Part shown: positions 51,836-62,114 of the stretch, piece by piece
Numbering within the stretch: position 1 is the first letter of the stretch
Layout: every line of letters begins with the position of its first letter
Assembly (NCBI RefSeq): GCF_003345525.1
Contig: NZ_QQNH01000003.1
Location: 1 to 64,000, forward strand
DNA length: 64,000 bases
Reading direction: 5' to 3'
Source: Pelagibacterium lacus
Lineage (GTDB): Bacteria; Pseudomonadota; Alphaproteobacteria; Rhizobiales; Devosiaceae
Made by a program: the position numbers and the translations under genes
Notes under the pieces: model-generated
What the model was told of the DNA's origin: nothing
Database searches by the model: none
What the model saw: the letters and a program-made list of their open reading frames with translations, nothing else

Positions 51836-52983
51836 GCACGCTGGCGATATCGGGCGCCGCCATCTTCGACGGCGAGACATGGCATGAGGGCCGCGCCCTG
51901 CTGGTCGATAAGGGCGCGGTCTCGGCGATCCTTTCGCCCGGCGCGGTTCCGGCCGGCGTGCCGGTCACCGAACTCGACGGGGGTATGCTGGTGCCGGGCT
52001 TCGTCGACCTCCAGGTCAATGGCGCGGGGGGCGTGCTGCTCAATGAAGACCGCTCGGCGGCGGGCATTGCCCGGCTCTGCGCCGCCAATTTCCGCTTCGG
52101 CACCACGGCGCTGCTGCCCACCCTCGTGACCGACACCCGCCAGGTGACGCGCGAGGCGCTGGCGGCGGGGGCCGCCGCCAGCGCCACGGGGGTGAAGGGC
52201 TTCGCCGGGCTGCATATCGAGGGACCGCACCTCTCGGTGGCGCGCAAGGGCGCGCACAATCCCGGCTATATCCGCCCCATGGAGGAGGACGACCTCGCGG
52301 CGCTGGCCGAGGCGCGGGCGCGGATGCCGACGCTCCTCACCACCGTAGCGGCCGAGACGGTGGCGCCCGGGCAGATCGCGCGGCTGGCCGAGGCGGGGGT
52401 GACGGTGTCGCTGGGCCATTCGGATGCCGATTACGCCACCGCTTCACAAGCCTTCCGGGCCGGGGCGGGCATGGTCACCCATCTTTTCAACGCCATGAGC
52501 CAGATGGGCAATCGCGAGCCGGGCCTCGTGGGGGCGGCGCTCGACCATGGGGTATGGACCGGGCTGATCGCCGACGGCATCCATGTGCATCCGGCCGCGA
52601 TCGGGGTAGCGACGCGCGCCAAGCAGGGGCCAGGCCGCATCTTCCTCGTCACCGATGCCATGTCGCCCATGGGGACCGGGATGACCGAGTTCGTCCTCAA
52701 CGGCCGCCGCATCCTGCGCGAGAACGGCGCCCTGCGGCTGCCCGACGGCACGCTGGCCGGGGCCGACCTCACCATGATCGACGCGGTGCGCTTCATGCAC
52801 CGGACCATCGGCCTGCCGCTCGAGGAGGTTTTTCGCATGGCGGCGCTCTATCCGGCCCGGGCGGTGGGGCGCGGCGAGAGCCTGGGCCATCTGCGGCCCG
52901 GCGCGCAAGGCTCGATGGTGCACCTGTCCGACGCCCTCACGGTCGAACGCGTCTGGGTGGCGGGGGAGCGGGTGATCGGCTGA
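51832..52983 (+). CDS. nagA: N-acetylglucosamine-6-phosphate deacetylase
   Basis: 383 residues, amidohydrolase barrel. PGFVDLQVNGAGG (55-67), metal ligands Glu130 in LHIEGPH, His196 in LGHSDAD and His217 in THLFNAMS, substrate-binding DGIHVHP (248-254) and catalytic Asp275 in LVTDAMSPMG. It removes the acetyl group from GlcNAc-6-P coming from MurQ or other routes. ATG 51832 overlaps the SIS gene stop by 4 bp. The gene is the last of the plus-strand amino-sugar operon. Confidence 0.95.
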   Translation: MSTLAISGAAIFDGETWHEGRALLVDKGAVSAILSPGAVPAGVPVTELDGGMLVPGFVDLQVNGAGGVLLNEDRSAAGIARLCAANFRFGTTALLPTLVTDTRQVTREALAAGAAASATGVKGFAGLHIEGPHLSVARKGAHNPGYIRPMEEDDLAALAEARARMPTLLTTVAAETVAPGQIARLAEAGVTVSLGHSDADYATASQAFRAGAGMVTHLFNAMSQMGNREPGLVGAALDHGVWTGLIADGIHVHPAAIGVATRAKQGPGRIFLVTDAMSPMGTGMTEFVLNGRRILRENGALRLPDGTLAGADLTMIDAVRFMHRTIGLPLEEVFRMAALYPARAVGRGESLGHLRPGAQGSMVHLSDALTVERVWVAGERVIG

Positions 52984-52993
52984 CCGCGAAGGG

Positions 52994-53437
52994 TCAACTG
53001 GCCTTTTCGAAGAAATCGACTTCCCGCACCGCATCGGCCAGCGTGGTGCGGTCGAGCACGGCGCGGGTGGCATCGGTGACCTTGCCGAACACGTGGCGGA
53101 TTTCGCAATCCTCCTCGCTCCTGCAATCGACGCAGCGGCGATAGGCGATCTTGGAGAGGCAGGGCAGCGGCGCGATGGGACCGTCGATGACCCGCAGGAC
53201 CTCGCCGAAGCTGATGGCCTCGGGGGCCTTTAGCAGCAAATAGCCGCCCGCCTTGCCGCGCTTGGACATCACGATGCCGTTGCGCTTGAGCTCGAGCAGG
53301 ATCTGCTCGAGAAACTTCTTGGGAATGTCCTGCCCGGTGGCGATCTCGGAGATCATCAGGCTGGTGCCCTGGCCCGCCCGGCTGAGCGCAATCAGCGCGC
53401 GCAACGCATACCGTGCCTTCTGGGAGATCATGGACAT
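52994..53437 (-). CDS. Rrf2-family regulator with Fe-S-type cysteines (RirA/IscR-like)
   Basis: 147 residues. Winged helix at the N-terminus (MISQKARYALRALIALSRA, recognition region QDIPKKFLEQILLELKRNGI) and four cysteines (93, 102, 105, 111) in the PLPCLSK...CVDC...CEIR region. Three of these match the ligands of an Fe-S cluster in IscR and RirA. It therefore probably senses iron, Fe-S or redox state. Start at ATG 53437 or 53431. Its target here is not known; the divergent VOC protein is one candidate. Confidence 0.87.
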   Translation of the reverse strand: MSMISQKARYALRALIALSRAGQGTSLMISEIATGQDIPKKFLEQILLELKRNGIVMSKRGKAGGYLLLKAPEAISFGEVLRVIDGPIAPLPCLSKIAYRRCVDCRSEEDCEIRHVFGKVTDATRAVLDRTTLADAVREVDFFEKAS

Positions 53438-53576
53438 CGAAAAGGTGGGCCTTTCCGCGTGGGCTGTGATGGATTTGTCATAGTCGGCCTTAGCCAAAGG
53501 TGCAACCCGCCACCTGCTTGACGGCGGCGCCTCTGCGGGCACTTATAGATGCATTTGAGGGGGGAATTTCAAATCG

Positions 53577-53924
53577 ATGGCCAGGGCAATCGGTATTGGC
53601 GGCGTATTTTTCCGGGCGCGCGACACCGCGGCGCTCACCCAATGGTACACGACCCATCTGGGGGTGACCGAATTCTGGCAGCAGCAGGCGGGGCCCACGG
53701 TATTTTCGCCCTTTGCGCAGAGCACGGACTATTTTCCGGCCGAGCGGCAATGGATGATCAATTTCCGCGTCGACGATCTCGACGCGCTGATCGCCGATCT
53801 GGTGGGGGCGGGAATCGCCGTGGAAATGCGCGACGACTGGGACAGTCCGGAAACCGGCCGGTTCGCGCGCATCCACGATCCGGAGGGCAACCCGATCGAA
53901 TTGTGGGAACCCTCTGCAAGTTAG
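53577..53924 (+). CDS. VOC (glyoxalase/bleomycin-resistance) family protein
   Basis: 115 residues with the beta-alpha-beta-beta-beta repeats of VOC proteins: GGVFFRARDTAALTQWYTTHLGV near the start and RFARIHDPEGNPIELWEP at the end, where Glu is a usual metal ligand. One-domain members work as dimers in ring-cleavage, glyoxalase or antibiotic-binding roles. The substrate is unknown. It is divergent from the Rrf2 gene over a gap of about 140 bp. Confidence 0.85.
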   Translation: MARAIGIGGVFFRARDTAALTQWYTTHLGVTEFWQQQAGPTVFSPFAQSTDYFPAERQWMINFRVDDLDALIADLVGAGIAVEMRDDWDSPETGRFARIHDPEGNPIELWEPSAS

Positions 53925-53942
53925 AACTTTGTTTTAGCGCAC

Positions 53943-54896
53943 TTATTCGGTGTTTCCCGCCTCGGTGAGACGGTGCAGGTGCTCGGGAGCCAGCACCAGC
54001 CGCGCCCCGCGCGCCAGGCTTTCGACCTGGGCGACCGAAGTGGCCGAGGCGATCGGCGCGGTGATGCCGGGCTGGGCGGCAACCCAGGCCAGGGCGATCT
54101 CCGCGAGGGCGGCCCCGGTCTCGGCGGCGACCGCATCCATGGCCTCGAGCAGGCGATAGCCCTTGGGATTGAGATAGCGCTTCATGCCGCCGCCGCGCCG
54201 CGACTTGGCGAAATCGGCGTCCGAGCGGTATTTGCCGGTGAGAAAGCCCGAGGCGAGGCCGTAATAGGTGATCGCTCCGATCCCTTCATCGGTGACCAGC
54301 TCCTGCAGCGCCGCGTCATAGGCGGTGCGGGTATAGAGGTTGAATTCGTTCTGCAGCGTCTCGTAGCGCGGCAGGTTGTTTTTCGCCGAAACCTCGAGCG
54401 CCGCGCGGAGGCGGTCGGCATCATAGTTCGAGCAGCCGATATGGCCGACCTTGCCCGCCGAAACCAGGTTTTCGAAGGCGCGCAGGGTTTCCTCGTGCCC
54501 GGTGTCGGGATCGGGCCAATGGGCCTGATAGAGATCGATATGGTCGACCCCGAGGCGTCTTAGCGAATCCTCGCAGGCCTTTTCGATATAGGCGGCCGAG
54601 AGGTCGCGACGGTCGCTGTCGAAGCGCGTGCCGACCTTGGTGGCCAGCACCACCTTGTCGCGGTTGCCGCGTGCCTTGAGCCAGGCCCCGATGATGGTCT
54701 CGGATTCGCCGCCTTTGTTGCCGGGCACCCAGAGGGAATAGGAATCGGCGGTGTCGACCATGGAAAAGCCGTGGTCGAGAAAGGCGTCGAGCACGGCAAA
54801 GCTTGCCGCCTCGTCCAGCGTCCAGCCGAAGGCGTTGCCGCCCATGACCAGGGGTTCGATGGCGATGCCGGTGCGGCCGAGGGGGCGTGTGCTCAT
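53943..54896 (-). CDS. aldo/keto reductase
   Basis: 317 residues, TIM barrel. Early GRTGIAIEPLVMGGNAFGWT, catalytic Asp and Tyr in VDTADSYSLW (about 46-55), lysine in VLATKVGTRF and His in LYQAHWPDPDTG, and the late cofactor loop SATSVAQVESL. It belongs to the AKR class that includes the general-stress and L-glyceraldehyde-3-P reductases; the substrate is unknown. GTGAGGA precedes ATG 54896. Confidence 0.9.
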   Translation of the reverse strand: MSTRPLGRTGIAIEPLVMGGNAFGWTLDEAASFAVLDAFLDHGFSMVDTADSYSLWVPGNKGGESETIIGAWLKARGNRDKVVLATKVGTRFDSDRRDLSAAYIEKACEDSLRRLGVDHIDLYQAHWPDPDTGHEETLRAFENLVSAGKVGHIGCSNYDADRLRAALEVSAKNNLPRYETLQNEFNLYTRTAYDAALQELVTDEGIGAITYYGLASGFLTGKYRSDADFAKSRRGGGMKRYLNPKGYRLLEAMDAVAAETGAALAEIALAWVAAQPGITAPIASATSVAQVESLARGARLVLAPEHLHRLTEAGNTE

Positions 54897-55092
54897 GATG
54901 GTCCTCACAATCGGGGTGCGTGCCCCGTTCCATGCCACGCGCCCGGGCGGGATTCAACCGCAGGGGTAGGCGGCGCTGCAAGAGCGCGCTGTTTTTGCGC
55001 CACCATCACCGTCGGCGCGCGCCTCCCTGACGATTCAGCGCCTGTTCAGCAATCGCGCACAAAAATTTTTTTGCCAGTTTTTTCAGCAAATC

Positions 55093-55106
55093 GTACCAGA
55101 TGGTAC
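55093..55106. promoter_or_regulatory. inverted repeat GTACCA-GA-TGGTAC
   Basis: Perfect 6-2-6 palindrome, the form of a GntR-type operator. About 375 bp ahead of the binding-protein gene. Confidence 0.4.
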
Positions 55107-55135
55107 TCCTGCAAGGCCCGGAAAATGGCGGGTTT

Positions 55136-55151
55136 TTGACCTTATGGTCAA
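55136..55151. promoter_or_regulatory. inverted repeat TTGACC-TTAT-GGTCAA
   Basis: Perfect 6-4-6 palindrome, centre 44 bp from that of the repeat at 55093, about four helical turns, so both could face the same side of the DNA. Confidence 0.4.
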
Positions 55152-55283
55152 GAAAGGGCAGGAGAGTTGACGTAAACGCCCCTCACTTACCCATTGCGCG
55201 ATCACAGAAAAGACGCTTTGTTGCCGGCTCGGCGCGCAATGCGAGACCCGTATTGCTGGCCCCAAGTCGCAGGGAGGATCATC

Positions 55284-55316
55284 ATGCAACGACAATCCCT
55301 GCACATCGAAAATTAG
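55284..55316 (+). CDS. possible 10-residue leader peptide
   Basis: AGGGAGGA is followed by ATG after a good spacing, then MQRQSLHIEN and a stop, 163 bp ahead of the binding-protein start. The Shine-Dalgarno is better than that of many genes here, which suggests real translation, but no rare-codon run or attenuator partner is evident. It may be chance. Confidence 0.3.
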   Translation: MQRQSLHIEN

Positions 55317-55479
55317 AGTGTGCTTTGCCGTCCGATCGTGCCGTTCCGACATATTCGACCCCAAAGTCAGTGTCTCGCTCCGGCATGGTTGGCGGGGGCG
55401 CAAACTGATTGATGGCTTTCGCCACCGGTGACCTCCAACGGGTCTCCGGTGGCGAGTTTGTTGAAAAGGGGAACAACCT

Positions 55480-57057
55480 ATGCGAACCACTCTCACCGGC
55501 ATTGTCGCCGGCCTGCTGGCATCCTCGATGCTGGTGAGCGCTGCCAGCGCCGAAACCCTGCGCTGGGCGCGCCAGTCCGATGCGCTGACGCTCGATCCGC
55601 ACTCCCAGAACCAGGGTGTCACCCACACCTTCAACCACCACATCTACGAGACCCTGCTCGACCGCGACGTCGAGGGCGCCCTGCAGCCGCGCCTCGCCAC
55701 CGACTGGTACGTCAAGGAAGGCGACGACACCGTCTGGGTGTTCGAGCTGCGTGAAGGCGTCACCTTCCATGGCGGCGAGGAATTCACCGCCGAGGACGTG
55801 GTGTTCTCCATCGAGCGCGCCAAGAGCGAAAACTCCAACATGCGCCAGCTCCATGCCGACGTGGCGAGCGTGACCGCGGTCGACGACTATACGGTCGAAT
55901 TCCAGATGAACGGCCCGTCTCCGCTCTATCCCAACAACGTCACCAACACCTTCATCATGGACAAGGGCTGGTCGGAAGAGCACGACCTGCAGAGCGTCCA
56001 GGATTTCGGCGCCGGCGAAGAGAACTATTCGGTCCGCAACACCAACGGCACCGGCCCCTATGTGCTGACCGAACGCGATCCCGACGTGCGCTCGGTGCTC
56101 AACGTCAACGAGAACTGGTGGGGTGAAGCCCCGGCCGTCACCGAGATCATCTATACCCCGATCGCCGACAACGCGACCCGCGTCGCCGCGCTGCTTTCGG
56201 GCGAGGTCGATCTGGTGCAGGACGTTCCGGTGCAGGATATCGAGCGCCTGGCGGGCACCGCCGGCGTCAAGGTCGAGACCGGCCCGGAAAACCGCACCAT
56301 CTATTTCGGCTACGCCATGGACGACGAACCGCTGATCTCGTCCAACATCACCGACGAGAACCCCTTCGCCAACCCGCTGGTGCGCGAAGCGATGAACATC
56401 GTGGTCGATCGCGACGCCATCCGCCAGGTGGTGATGCGCGGCCAGTCGATCCCCACTTGCGTCAACATGCCTCCCTTCGTCTCGGGCTGGACCGAGGAAC
56501 TGGATGCCTGTCCGCCGGTGGACGTCGAGCGCGCCCGTGAGTTGATGGCCGAGGCCGGCTATGCCGATGGCTTCTCGGTGACCCTCGACACCCCCAATGA
56601 CCGCTATGTCAACGACGAGGCGATCAGCCAGGCCGTTGTCGGCATGCTCGGCCAGATCGGCATCGACGTGACCCTCGCCTCGCGGCCGGTCGCCCAGCAC
56701 AGCCCGCTGATCCTTAACAACGAGACCGACTTCTATCTCCTGGGCTGGGGCGTGCCGACCTTCGACTCGGCCTATATCTTCAACGACCTCGTCCACACAA
56801 AGACCGACGATTACGGCACCTACAATATCGGGCTCTATTCCAACCCCGAACTGGACGCCAAGATCGTCTCGCTGGGCACCATGACGGACCTCGAGGCCCG
56901 CGACCAGGTGGTGGCCGAGATCTGGGAGCAGGTGCAGGAAGATCATGTGTTCCTCACCGTCCATGTCCAGATGCTGGCCTATGCGATGCGTGACGACATG
57001 ACCCTCGCCGTGCATCCGGAGAACCAGCCGAATATGACGACGATCACCTTCGAGTAA
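55480..57057 (+). CDS. ABC transporter substrate-binding protein, peptide/opine (DppA) class
   Basis: 525 residues with a signal peptide cut near AASA-ETL (residue 24) and the class-C (SBP_bac_5) binding fold: LRWARQSDALTLDPHSQNQG at the start, then the FHGGEEFTAEDVVFSIERAK motif (about 90-110) typical of DppA/OppA/NikA. Ligands are di- or oligopeptides, opines, glutathione or sugars, not told apart here. It is followed by a strong terminator and then by permease and ATPase genes on the same strand. Confidence 0.93.
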   Translation: MRTTLTGIVAGLLASSMLVSAASAETLRWARQSDALTLDPHSQNQGVTHTFNHHIYETLLDRDVEGALQPRLATDWYVKEGDDTVWVFELREGVTFHGGEEFTAEDVVFSIERAKSENSNMRQLHADVASVTAVDDYTVEFQMNGPSPLYPNNVTNTFIMDKGWSEEHDLQSVQDFGAGEENYSVRNTNGTGPYVLTERDPDVRSVLNVNENWWGEAPAVTEIIYTPIADNATRVAALLSGEVDLVQDVPVQDIERLAGTAGVKVETGPENRTIYFGYAMDDEPLISSNITDENPFANPLVREAMNIVVDRDAIRQVVMRGQSIPTCVNMPPFVSGWTEELDACPPVDVERARELMAEAGYADGFSVTLDTPNDRYVNDEAISQAVVGMLGQIGIDVTLASRPVAQHSPLILNNETDFYLLGWGVPTFDSAYIFNDLVHTKTDDYGTYNIGLYSNPELDAKIVSLGTMTDLEARDQVVAEIWEQVQEDHVFLTVHVQMLAYAMRDDMTLAVHPENQPNMTTITFE

Positions 57058-57074
57058 GTCTTCGATGGATCGAG

Positions 57075-57122
57075 GCGCTGCGCCACTCCCGGCTTCAGGC
57101 CAGTGGCGCAGCGCTTTTTTTT
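57075..57122 (+). terminator. strong hairpin between binding-protein and permease genes
   Basis: A 13-bp perfect stem, GCGCTGCGCCACT with its complement, enclosing a 14-base loop and followed by eight T. As a terminator it should lower permease expression relative to the binding protein. Confidence 0.9.
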
Positions 57123-57241
57123 GATCCCGCATTCGCAAGGATTGTCGCCACGGCGTTTTCCGCTACACTTTATCTGTCCGGTCGCGTCCCGCACAGGCGC
57201 GCTTCGGACCCTTTCGCGCACGCGTTCACGGAGACCGCGAA

Positions 57242-58228
57242 ATGCTGGCCTTCATCATAAAGCGCCTCGGGCAGTCCGTTCTGGTGATGCTCGTCGTCGC
57301 GCTGATTTCCTTCATCATGTTCCGCTATGTGGGCGATCCGGTGGCCTCGCTGGTCTCCCAGGAGGCCACCATGGCCGACCAGGCGCAATTGCGCGAACGC
57401 CTCGGCCTCAACGATCCGGTCCACGAGCAGTTCTTCCGCTTCCTCGGCAATGCGGTCCAGGGCCAGTTCGGCATTTCCTACCGCCTGCAGACCCCGGTCT
57501 CCGAGCTCATCCTGTCGCGCCTTCCCGCCACGCTGGAGCTGGCCTTCACCTCGGTGGTCATCGCCCTGACGCTGGGCATCCTGCTCGGGGTCTTCACCGC
57601 CCTCAACCCCAAGAGCTGGGCCTCGGCGGGCATCATGGCCTTTTCGCTGGTCGGCGTTTCGCTGCCCACCTTCCTCATCGGCATCGGGCTGATCTACATC
57701 TTCGCCGTCGAGCTGCAATGGCTGCCCAGTTTCGGGCGCGGCCAGGTGGTGAGCCTGGGCGGCTGGTGGCGCACGGGCTTTCTCACCGAATCCGGCCTGC
57801 GTTCGATCATCCTGCCCGCCATCACCCTGTCGCTGTTCCAGATGACCCTGATCATGCGCCTGGTGCGCGCCGAGATGATGGAGGTGCTGCGCCAGGATTA
57901 CATCAAGTTTGCCCGGGCGCGCGGGCTCTCCAAGCGGGCGATCAATTTCGGCCATGCGCTCAAGAACACGCTGGTGCCGGTGATCACCATCACCGGGTTG
58001 CAGCTGGGCTCGGTGATCGCCTTCGCGATCATCACCGAAACGGTGTTCCAGTGGCCGGGCGTGGGATCGCTGTTCGTCAATTCGGTCGCCGTGGTCGACG
58101 TGCCGGTGATGGCCGCCTATCTGATGTTCATCGCCTTCGTGTTCGTGGTGATCAACCTGATTGTCGATATTCTCTATTACATCGTCGACCCGCGCCTGCG
58201 CGTGGGCGGCTCGGCCCGGGGGACCTGA
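57242..58228 (+). CDS. ABC transporter permease, DppB class
   Basis: 328 residues, six helices. Typical N-terminus AFIIKRLGQSVLVMLVVALISF, and the coupling loop QDYIKFARARGLSKRAINFGHALKNTLVPV (about 218-247). Start ATG 57242. The stop is two bases ahead of the second permease start at 58230, showing close operon packing. Confidence 0.93.
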   Translation: MLAFIIKRLGQSVLVMLVVALISFIMFRYVGDPVASLVSQEATMADQAQLRERLGLNDPVHEQFFRFLGNAVQGQFGISYRLQTPVSELILSRLPATLELAFTSVVIALTLGILLGVFTALNPKSWASAGIMAFSLVGVSLPTFLIGIGLIYIFAVELQWLPSFGRGQVVSLGGWWRTGFLTESGLRSIILPAITLSLFQMTLIMRLVRAEMMEVLRQDYIKFARARGLSKRAINFGHALKNTLVPVITITGLQLGSVIAFAIITETVFQWPGVGSLFVNSVAVVDVPVMAAYLMFIAFVFVVINLIVDILYYIVDPRLRVGGSARGT

Positions 58229-58229
58229 C

Positions 58230-59167
58230 ATGAGCGAAATCGTGCCTCTGGCGCGCAAGTCGCGCTTCGCCCGCATCATCGATTCCGATATCTTCTATTC
58301 CTATCGCCGCTCGCCGGTGGCCATCCTCGCCTCCATCGTGGCGGCCATCCTGATCCTCGCCGCCGTGCTGGCGCCCTGGATCTCGCCCTATGACCCGTTC
58401 AATCCGCGAACCCTCAATCTCATGGACGGCTTTACCAAGCCCATGAGCGAGAGCTTTGCCGGCAATTTCTTCGTCATGGGCGCCGACAACCAGGGCCGCG
58501 ACGTGCTCTCCACCATCCTGCACGGCAGCCGCGTCTCACTGTTCGTGGGGCTGTCGGCGACCCTGTTCGCCATGACGCTGGGGGTTGGATTGGGGCTCGT
58601 CGCGGGGTTCCGTGGCGGGCTCACCGATGCGGTGATCATGCGCATCGCCGATGTGCAGCTCTCGTTCCCCGCCATCCTCATCGCGCTGCTTATCTTCGGG
58701 GTGGCGCGCGGGCTGATCCCGCCCAGCCAGCAGGAAAACACCGCGCTGATGGTGCTGATCCTCGCCATCGGGCTGTCGAACTGGGCCCAGTTCGCCCGCA
58801 CCGTGCGCGGCGCCACCATGGTCGAGCGGCAGAAGGACTATGTCTCGGCGGCCCGTATCATGGGGGTCAATCCGGTGCTGATCCTGATCAAGCACATCCT
58901 GCCCAATGTGGTGGGTCCGGTGCTGGTCATCGCCACCATCGGGCTGGCCCTGGCCATCATCGAGGAAGCGACCCTTTCCTATCTCGGCGTCGGCGTGCCG
59001 CCGACCCAGCCCTCGCTGGGGACGCTGATCCGCATCGGTCAGCAATATCTGTTCTCGGGCGAATGGTGGATCCTGTTCTTCCCCGCCATGACCCTCATCC
59101 TGCTCGCGCTTTCGGTCAACCTGCTCGGTGACTGGCTGCGCGATGCCCTCAATCCCAAGTTGCGCTG

Positions 59168-59168
<1 letters not shown>
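58230..59168 (+). CDS. ABC transporter permease, DppC class
   Basis: 312 residues. N-terminal cytoplasmic stretch, helix at about 30-52, the DNQGRDVLSTILHGSRVSL signature of DppC/OppC proteins, and the coupling helix DYVSAARIMGVNPVLILIKHILPNV (about 200-224). TGATG overlap of one base with the ATPase gene follows. Confidence 0.93.
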
Positions 59169-60823
<1,655 letters not shown>

Positions 60824-60914
60824 GGACCCTGTCGGCGGACTGCCCCAAACCCACCACAATTTGAGCGCCCCATCGGCCCTGCGCCGGGGGGCGTGCCTGT
60901 TGTGGGGTTTTGTC

Positions 60915-61640
60915 ATGCAATCGATTTCCCGTATCGTCGCCGCGCTGCTCGTGGCGCTCGGACTGGCCGCGGCGGGGGCGCTGGCCGGGCAGGCGCTGAT
61001 CGACTCGCGCCAGCCGATCCGCACCGTCACCGTCAAGGGCCTGTCGGAGCGCAACGTCACCGCCGACCTCGCCTATTGGCCGATCAAGTTCGTGGCCACC
61101 GGCCCGACGCTGGAAGACGCACGGGCCGAGCTGGAACGCGCCGACGCTTCGGTGCGCCAGTTCCTCGCTGGGCTGGGCTTTGCCGAGGAGGCGATGAGCG
61201 TCCAGAACATCCTCGTCGAGGACCGGCTGGCCGGCTACAACGCCTCCAACACACCCGACATGGCGCGTTTTGTTCTGACCGAGGAATTCATCGTCACCTC
61301 CGGCGACGTGCCGGCCATCGCCCAGGCCTCGCGCGATGTGGGCGAATTGCTGCGGGCTGGGGTGGTGTTCTCGTCCGACAGCTACAATGCCGGGCCCAGC
61401 TACATCTTCACCGCGCTCAACGAACACAAGGCCGATATGCTGGCCGAAGCGACGCAACGGGCCCGCGAGGCGGCCAGCCAGTTCGCGGTGGAGGCCGATG
61501 CCGAGGTGGGCACCATCCAGACGGCCAATCAGGGGGTTTTCGAGATCCTCGCCGCCGTCGACATCCCCGACCAGCGGGCCGAAAAGCAGATCGAAAAGAA
61601 GTTGCGCGTGGTGACCACCATAACCTATTTCCTGGAGTGA
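60915..61640 (+). CDS. SIMPL/DUF541 periplasmic protein
   Basis: 241 residues with an N-terminal membrane anchor or signal (about 7-27) and a SIMPL (DUF541) domain from RTVTVKGLSERNVTADLAYW (about residue 38) to the end. Members are periplasmic or membrane-anchored proteins of unknown biochemical role, linked in some bacteria to oxidative stress tolerance. ATG 60915 was chosen; an upstream TTG at 60861 is possible. It lies 91 bp after the ATPase gene and may be outside the operon. Confidence 0.85.
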   Translation: MQSISRIVAALLVALGLAAAGALAGQALIDSRQPIRTVTVKGLSERNVTADLAYWPIKFVATGPTLEDARAELERADASVRQFLAGLGFAEEAMSVQNILVEDRLAGYNASNTPDMARFVLTEEFIVTSGDVPAIAQASRDVGELLRAGVVFSSDSYNAGPSYIFTALNEHKADMLAEATQRAREAASQFAVEADAEVGTIQTANQGVFEILAAVDIPDQRAEKQIEKKLRVVTTITYFLE

Positions 61641-61718
61641 ACTGGTGGGGCGCGCCCCTCATCGGTCTCGGACCTTGCGGTCCGATCCTCCGTCTCCCCG
61701 CGCCACAAGCTCGGCGGT

Positions 61719-62114
61719 CTACGCCGCGCAGGCGCGGCAGGAGCCGCGGATTTCCATGGTGGTGCGGCTGACGACGAAGCCCTCGCGATGGGCCCAGTCA
61801 TGCAGGCGCTCATGCACGATGTCGTCGGAAAACTCGGCCACCTGGCCGCATTTCTCGCAGATGGCGAAGGCGATCAGCCCCGAGGCGTGGCAATTGGGCC
61901 GGGCGCAGGCGACGAAGGCGTTGAGCGATTCCAGCCGGTGGGCGAGGCCCATGTCGAGGAGCTTGTCCAGCGCGCGATAGACCTGCAGCGGCGCGCGCAG
62001 GCCCTCCTCGCGCAACTGGTCGAGAATGGCATAGGCGCTGAGCGGCGCTTCGGCCTTCTCGAGCCGGTCGAGCACCAGCGATTGGTTGCGGGTGAGATCA
62101 GCATGCGCAGTCAT
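61719..62114 (-). CDS. zur: Fur-family zinc uptake regulator
   Basis: 131 residues: winged helix (about 5-60, LSAYAILDQLREEGLRAPLQVYRALDKLL), then a dimerisation domain with structural zinc cysteines C86-x-x-C89 and C126-x-x-C129 and regulatory ligands around CARPNCHASG. It represses zinc uptake genes when zinc is sufficient. It overlaps the znuB stop by 4 bp, so it is in the znuCB-zur operon; the candidate Zur boxes are at 63779-63816. Confidence 0.93.
   Translation of the reverse strand: MTAHADLTRNQSLVLDRLEKAEAPLSAYAILDQLREEGLRAPLQVYRALDKLLDMGLAHRLESLNAFVACARPNCHASGLIAFAICEKCGQVAEFSDDIVHERLHDWAHREGFVVSRTTMEIRGSCRACAA

Larger units (their letters stand above)
54897..55479. other. long non-coding region upstream of the peptide-type ABC operon
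   Basis: 583 bp without a gene of ordinary size. It holds two strict inverted repeats (55093-55106 and 55136-55151), a TTGACG box (about 55167), a 10-codon leader-like frame with a strong Shine-Dalgarno (55284-55316) and AT-rich segments near 55064-55090. These look like control elements of the operon that follows; the promoter itself could not be placed with confidence. Confidence 0.5.
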
